DNA of 51,946 nucleotides from Bacteroidales bacterium UBA4814 (lineage in GTDB: Bacteria; Bacteroidota; Bacteroidia; Bacteroidales; UBA7960): the NCBI GenBank assembly GCA_002402465.1, contig DHFW01000039.1:18885-70830 (forward strand), read 5' to 3'. Positions within the stretch are counted from its first letter, which is position 1; the number at the start of each line of letters is the position of its first letter. Positions 48,984-51,946 of the stretch are shown piece by piece. The notes under the pieces are model-generated. The model worked only from the letters and a program-made list of their open reading frames with translations, did not search any database and had not been told where the DNA came from. The translations under genes were made by a program, and so were the position numbers.

Positions 48984-50489
48984 ATGAAAGAAAATCAATA
49001 TATCTTAAATCCCAACCCCCTGGTGAGGCATCTTCGCAAACAGCCCCACGAATTTACAAAAGAAGATATTATCCGCTATATTGAGGATAATGAGATTGAA
49101 ATGGTGAACTTCCGCTATGTGGGTGGCGATGGCCGCCTGAAGGCTCTGAACTTTGTGATTCAGAACCGTGAGCACCTGGAAAGCATACTGTCGACGGGCG
49201 AGCGAGTAGACGGCAGTAGCTTGTTTTCGTTTCTGGAAGCCGGATCGAGCGACCTGTATGTCGTTCCCCGTTTCAAAACAGCCTTTTTGAATCCTTTTTC
49301 TGAAATTCCGGCTGTTGACATTCTTTGCTCATATTACGACAAGGATGGCAACCCCCTGGCCAGCGCCCCCGAAAATATCATGCGCAAAGCCCACCAAGCC
49401 CTGCTCGAAAAAACCGGCTACGACCTGGAGGTGATGGGCGAAATTGAATATTATGTGATCAGCGAAAAAGATGAGTTGTATAAAGCCACCGACCAGAAGG
49501 GCTACCACGAGTCTGCTCCTTTTGTGAAGTGGGAGCAGCTGCGCACTGAAGCCATGCTGGCCATTGCGCAAACCGGCGCACAGATCAAATACGGGCACTC
49601 GGAAGTGGGCAACTTCTCGGACGAAGAGCATGAATACGAGCAGAACGAGATTGAGTTTTTGCCCACCAACATTGAAGATGCCGCCGACCAGCTGGTTATT
49701 GCCAAGTGGATACTGCGTCAGGTGGGCTACCGCTATGGCGTTACCATAAGCTACGCACCCAAAATCACGGCAGGAAAGGCCGGCAGCGGGCTGCACATAC
49801 ACATGCGCCCCATGAAAGACGGCAAAAACGTGACCCTCGACAATGGCCGCATCAGCGATGTGTCGAAAAAAGTCATTGCCGGCATCCTTGACCTGGCGCC
49901 TTCTCTTTCGGCCTTTGGAAACACTATCCCCACTTCGTATTTCCGTTTGGTGCCGCACCAGGAGGCTCCTACCAACGTGTGCTGGGGCGAGCGCAACCGC
50001 TCCACCTTAATCCGCGTGCCCCTGGGATGGATCGGCGCCAGCGACATGGTGAAGAAAGAAAACCCCCTGGAAGAAACCCAGCTGGCCGACTTCAGCGACA
50101 AGCAGACCTTTGAGTTTCGCTGCCCCGACGGCTCGGCCGACATTTACCTGCTCATTGCCGGACTGTGCGTGGGTGCCCGCCATGGCTTCGAGATGTCAAA
50201 CGCCCTCGAGTTTGCCCAAAAGACCTACGTGGATGTGAACATTTTTGACGATAAGCACAAGCACCGCACCGTCGAGCTTGCACAACTGCCCGTTTCATGC
50301 ATGCAGGCGGCAGAATACCTGCGAAAACAGTCGCAAGTGTACCTGCAACATGACGTCTTTACCCAAAGCTTACTGGATGGTATCGCCAAACGCCTCGAAG
50401 ACTTCAAAGACCAGAACTTGCGTGAAAAAATCAGCTGCAACCGCGAAGAAACCATGAAGCTCGTTCGGCGGTTTTTGCATTGCGGATAA
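48984..50489 (+). CDS. glutamine synthetase (type I-like)
   Basis: 501 residues. The N-terminal beta-grasp part (about 25-110) is followed by the catalytic domain with EIEYYVIS, NEIEFLPTN, GSGLHIHMRP, and NRSTLIRVP. The NLYDLPPE adenylylation loop of enterobacterial GlnA is not seen. It makes glutamine from glutamate, ammonia and ATP. It differs from the much longer GSIII found in many Bacteroidota. It stands alone with no ntr or gln gene beside it. Confidence 0.92.
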   Translation: MKENQYILNPNPLVRHLRKQPHEFTKEDIIRYIEDNEIEMVNFRYVGGDGRLKALNFVIQNREHLESILSTGERVDGSSLFSFLEAGSSDLYVVPRFKTAFLNPFSEIPAVDILCSYYDKDGNPLASAPENIMRKAHQALLEKTGYDLEVMGEIEYYVISEKDELYKATDQKGYHESAPFVKWEQLRTEAMLAIAQTGAQIKYGHSEVGNFSDEEHEYEQNEIEFLPTNIEDAADQLVIAKWILRQVGYRYGVTISYAPKITAGKAGSGLHIHMRPMKDGKNVTLDNGRISDVSKKVIAGILDLAPSLSAFGNTIPTSYFRLVPHQEAPTNVCWGERNRSTLIRVPLGWIGASDMVKKENPLEETQLADFSDKQTFEFRCPDGSADIYLLIAGLCVGARHGFEMSNALEFAQKTYVDVNIFDDKHKHRTVELAQLPVSCMQAAEYLRKQSQVYLQHDVFTQSLLDGIAKRLEDFKDQNLREKISCNREETMKLVRRFLHCG

Positions 50490-50627
50490 GCCTCGCAGAG
50501 GGGAAAAAGGTGAGAGAGTAAGAAGGTGTGAAAATGTGAAGATTTAAGAAAAAGCCGCGAAGCAAGAACTCCCCCTCTGGAGGGGGTCGGGGGGAGGTTT
50601 TTGATTTACGATTATTTCTATTGCATT
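50490..50627. repeat. intergenic repeats between convergent genes
   Basis: A GAGAGAGTAAGAAGGTGTGAAAA-type purine tract (about 50510-50540), then AAAGCCGCGAAGCAAG joined to a C5/G5 element at 50567-50599 (CTCCCCCTCTGGAGGGGG). This repeats the REP-fragment plus C5/G5 fusion seen at 5736-5783. Confidence 0.7.
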
Positions 50628-51482
50628 CTATTTGAGCTGCTTCACGGCCTCTACCAGTGTATCGGTAAGACGGCTGGCACCGAAGCGCAACCAATCCTTG
50701 TTCATCCATTCTGAGCCCAATATCTGATCGGTGAGCACATAGTATTGCATGGCAGTTTCGGGATCGGAAATGCCGCCGGCGGGCTTAATGCCCACCATTT
50801 TTCCGGTTTGGTTGTAATGATCCTTGATGGCCTCGAGCATAATAAGCATGGCCTCGAGGGTAGCGGCCGGTTGTATCTTGCCGGTGGAGGTTTTCAGGAA
50901 GTGGCCGCCGGCCTGCAGGGCTATCTCGCTGGCGCGACGTATGTTGGTGGCCGACTTCAGCTCACCGGTTTCGAGGATCACCTTCAGATGGGCATCACCG
51001 CAGGCCTCGCGTATGGCTGCAATCTCATCGAACACCAGGTTGTATTCGCCTTCAAGGAACTTGCCCCGCGAAATGACCATGTCGATCTCGTCGGCGCCCT
51101 CTTCCACGGCATATTTTACCTCGGCCACCTTGATGTGGATGGGCGACTGCCCTGCGGGAAAAGCGCCAGCCACCGATGCCACCTGTATGCGCGAGCCCTC
51201 CAGCGCTTTGCGGGCGGTGCCAATCAGCGTAGGATACACGCAAACCGCCGCCACATTGGGCAGGCCATAGCCCAGACGATCGAACGAACGGGCCTTCTCG
51301 CACATCTTAATCACCTTCTCTTTGGTGTCGGCCCCCTCAAGAGTGGTCAGGTCGACCATGCCCAATATGGCGCAATAGGCCGCGCGCAGCTTATATTCGG
51401 CAAGGTGCTGGTTCAGTATGGTGTTTACCTGGCTGGTAATTTCTTCGTCGCGTAGCTCGGGCGTGTGTCGGAAATCGGTCAT
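50628..51482 (-). CDS. deoC: deoxyribose-phosphate aldolase
   Basis: 284 residues from ATG at 51482 (MTDFRHTPEL); an upstream ATG at 51527 would add 15 hydrophobic residues with no family support. The Schiff-base lysine is Lys197 in FLKTSTGK; DEIDMVISRGK and KVILETGEL supply the other active-site residues. It splits 2-deoxyribose-5-phosphate into acetaldehyde and glyceraldehyde-3-phosphate in nucleoside breakdown. Confidence 0.92.
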   Translation of the reverse strand: MTDFRHTPELRDEEITSQVNTILNQHLAEYKLRAAYCAILGMVDLTTLEGADTKEKVIKMCEKARSFDRLGYGLPNVAAVCVYPTLIGTARKALEGSRIQVASVAGAFPAGQSPIHIKVAEVKYAVEEGADEIDMVISRGKFLEGEYNLVFDEIAAIREACGDAHLKVILETGELKSATNIRRASEIALQAGGHFLKTSTGKIQPAATLEAMLIMLEAIKDHYNQTGKMVGIKPAGGISDPETAMQYYVLTDQILGSEWMNKDWLRFGASRLTDTLVEAVKQLK

Positions 51483-51631
51483 GGCATAGTGTTTTTTAAA
51501 AAGATAAAGATAAGGAAAAACAAGCATTCAATAAAAAACCCAACGAAAATGAACCCCGGCCTATTGCACAACGCCCGCCAAAGGCGCCATGGCCACCCAA
51601 CAAAAATCAGAACAAATAAACCAATATTGCT

Positions 51632-51639
51632 TATCTTTG
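51632..51639 (+). promoter_or_regulatory. -7 element TATCTTTG of tRNA-Arg
   Basis: Fits TAnnTTTG, 12 bp before the tRNA, the same distance as for tRNA-Ala. The -33 TTG is not exact. Confidence 0.5.
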
Positions 51640-51651
51640 CACCTGAAAAAC

Positions 51652-51728
51652 GGCTCCGTAGTTCAATTGGATAGAATAGCAGATTCCGGTTCTGTCGGTT
51701 GGGGGTTCGAGTCCCTCCGGAGTCACCA
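51652..51728 (+). tRNA. tRNA-Arg (anticodon CCG), CCA encoded
   Basis: Acceptor GGCTCCG/CGGAGTC, D stem GTTC/GAAT, anticodon stem GCAGA/TCTGT with loop TTCCGGT (anticodon CCG), T stem GGGGG/CCCTC with loop TTCGAGT. The discriminator is A at 51725, and CCA follows at 51726-51728. Confidence 0.93.
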
Positions 51729-51739
51729 ATATTTTATGT

Positions 51740-51776
51740 AGCTTGTTGTAAATCAATTATTTACAACAAGCTTTTT
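51740..51776 (+). terminator. terminator / perfect inverted repeat after tRNA-Arg
   Basis: A perfect 14-bp stem (AGCTTGTTGTAAAT / ATTTACAACAAGCT) with a 5-nt loop followed by a T-rich run. Two TTTTACATACA direct repeats follow (about 51780-51801). Confidence 0.8.
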
Positions 51777-51823
51777 GTTTTTACATACAATTTTACATAC
51801 ATTTTTTAATGTTTTTAATCAGT

Positions 51824-51946
51824 AGTGTCCGACTAAAATTCTGATGATGAAAAAATAGGGGTTACTCCCAGAAGGTTTCACCCCCATGTTGTATGTTTGC
51901 AGTTACCACACAAACAAACATCAACATGGATAAAAATACAGAAATA
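51824..51946 (+). mobile_element. probable left end of an insertion sequence (runs off the window)
   Basis: AGTGTCCGACTAAAATT at 51824 looks like a terminal inverted repeat of an IS4-type element common in Bacteroidota. A TATGTTTG -7 motif (51892-51899) and the start of an open frame at 51926 (MDKNTEI) follow, as expected for a transposase gene. The other end is outside the window. Confidence 0.45.
51926..51946 (+). CDS. start of a gene, possibly a transposase (only 7 codons visible)
   Basis: ATG at 51926 followed by DKNTEI to the window edge, with a -7 element 26 bp upstream. The product cannot be identified from seven residues; transposase is inferred from the preceding TIR-like sequence. 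Confidence 0.35.

Overview
This window looks like a chromosome segment of a Bacteroidota bacterium, probably class Bacteroidia; the exact family cannot be read from it. The evidence is a secreted protein with a type IX secretion (T9SS) C-terminal signal, promoters of the Bacteroidota TTG-N19-TAnnTTTG type, few Shine-Dalgarno sequences, and typical families (DUF4175 protein, LytTR regulator, long PurF-like protein, Ptb-Buk pair, exosortase-like protein). All function calls rest on motifs read directly; no search was run.

Left third (1-25 kb), accessory and surface-related: the 3' part of an exosortase-type polysaccharide deacetylase; a convergent exosortase-like protease (C102/R143/H162); a large T9SS cargo protein; a 73-residue protein with a signal peptide and an exosortase-type C-terminal tail; an unknown membrane protein. 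Then come sugar genes (DegT aminotransferase, FlaA1/CapD-type dehydratase) and a YdcF protein. From 11.9 to 19.0 kb lies a lasso-peptide-like (RiPP) cluster: PqqD-type leader-binding protein, ABC exporter, HPr-kinase-like protein, a 49-residue precursor too short for usual gene calling, an AT-rich asparagine-synthetase-type cyclase, and a convergent nucleotidyltransferase. No B2 leader peptidase is present. Intergenic DNA here is crowded with several families of palindromic and heptamer-like repeats.

Middle and right (19-51.7 kb), mostly housekeeping: uridine kinase, PHP phosphatase, PurF-like protein, fructosamine-kinase-like protein, an AlbA_2/HTH protein, a broken four-helix-bundle gene, ThpR, tRNA-Ala(GGC), rpiB-lutB, then an AT-rich 764-bp gap with repeated DnaA-box-like 9-mers, a LytTR regulator, RNase R, DUF4175 protein, RsbW-like protein, YbeY, MnmG, two parS sites, a methyltransferase, a 1239-residue NtrY-like kinase, a WKSEA-repeat secreted protein, Ptb-Buk, Hsp20, two membrane-lipid genes, a C40 lipoprotein, glutamine synthetase, DeoC and tRNA-Arg(CCG). 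The parS pair and the box-rich gap suggest that the replication origin is close or inside the window. The last 120 bp look like the left end of an insertion sequence.

The most interesting items are the lasso-like cluster with its unusual precursor and missing peptidase, the exosortase with a tiny candidate substrate, the parS/origin-like signals, a 33-34 bp element duplicated 13.7 kb apart, and a paired-hairpin repeat with a constant 52-53 bp spacing.
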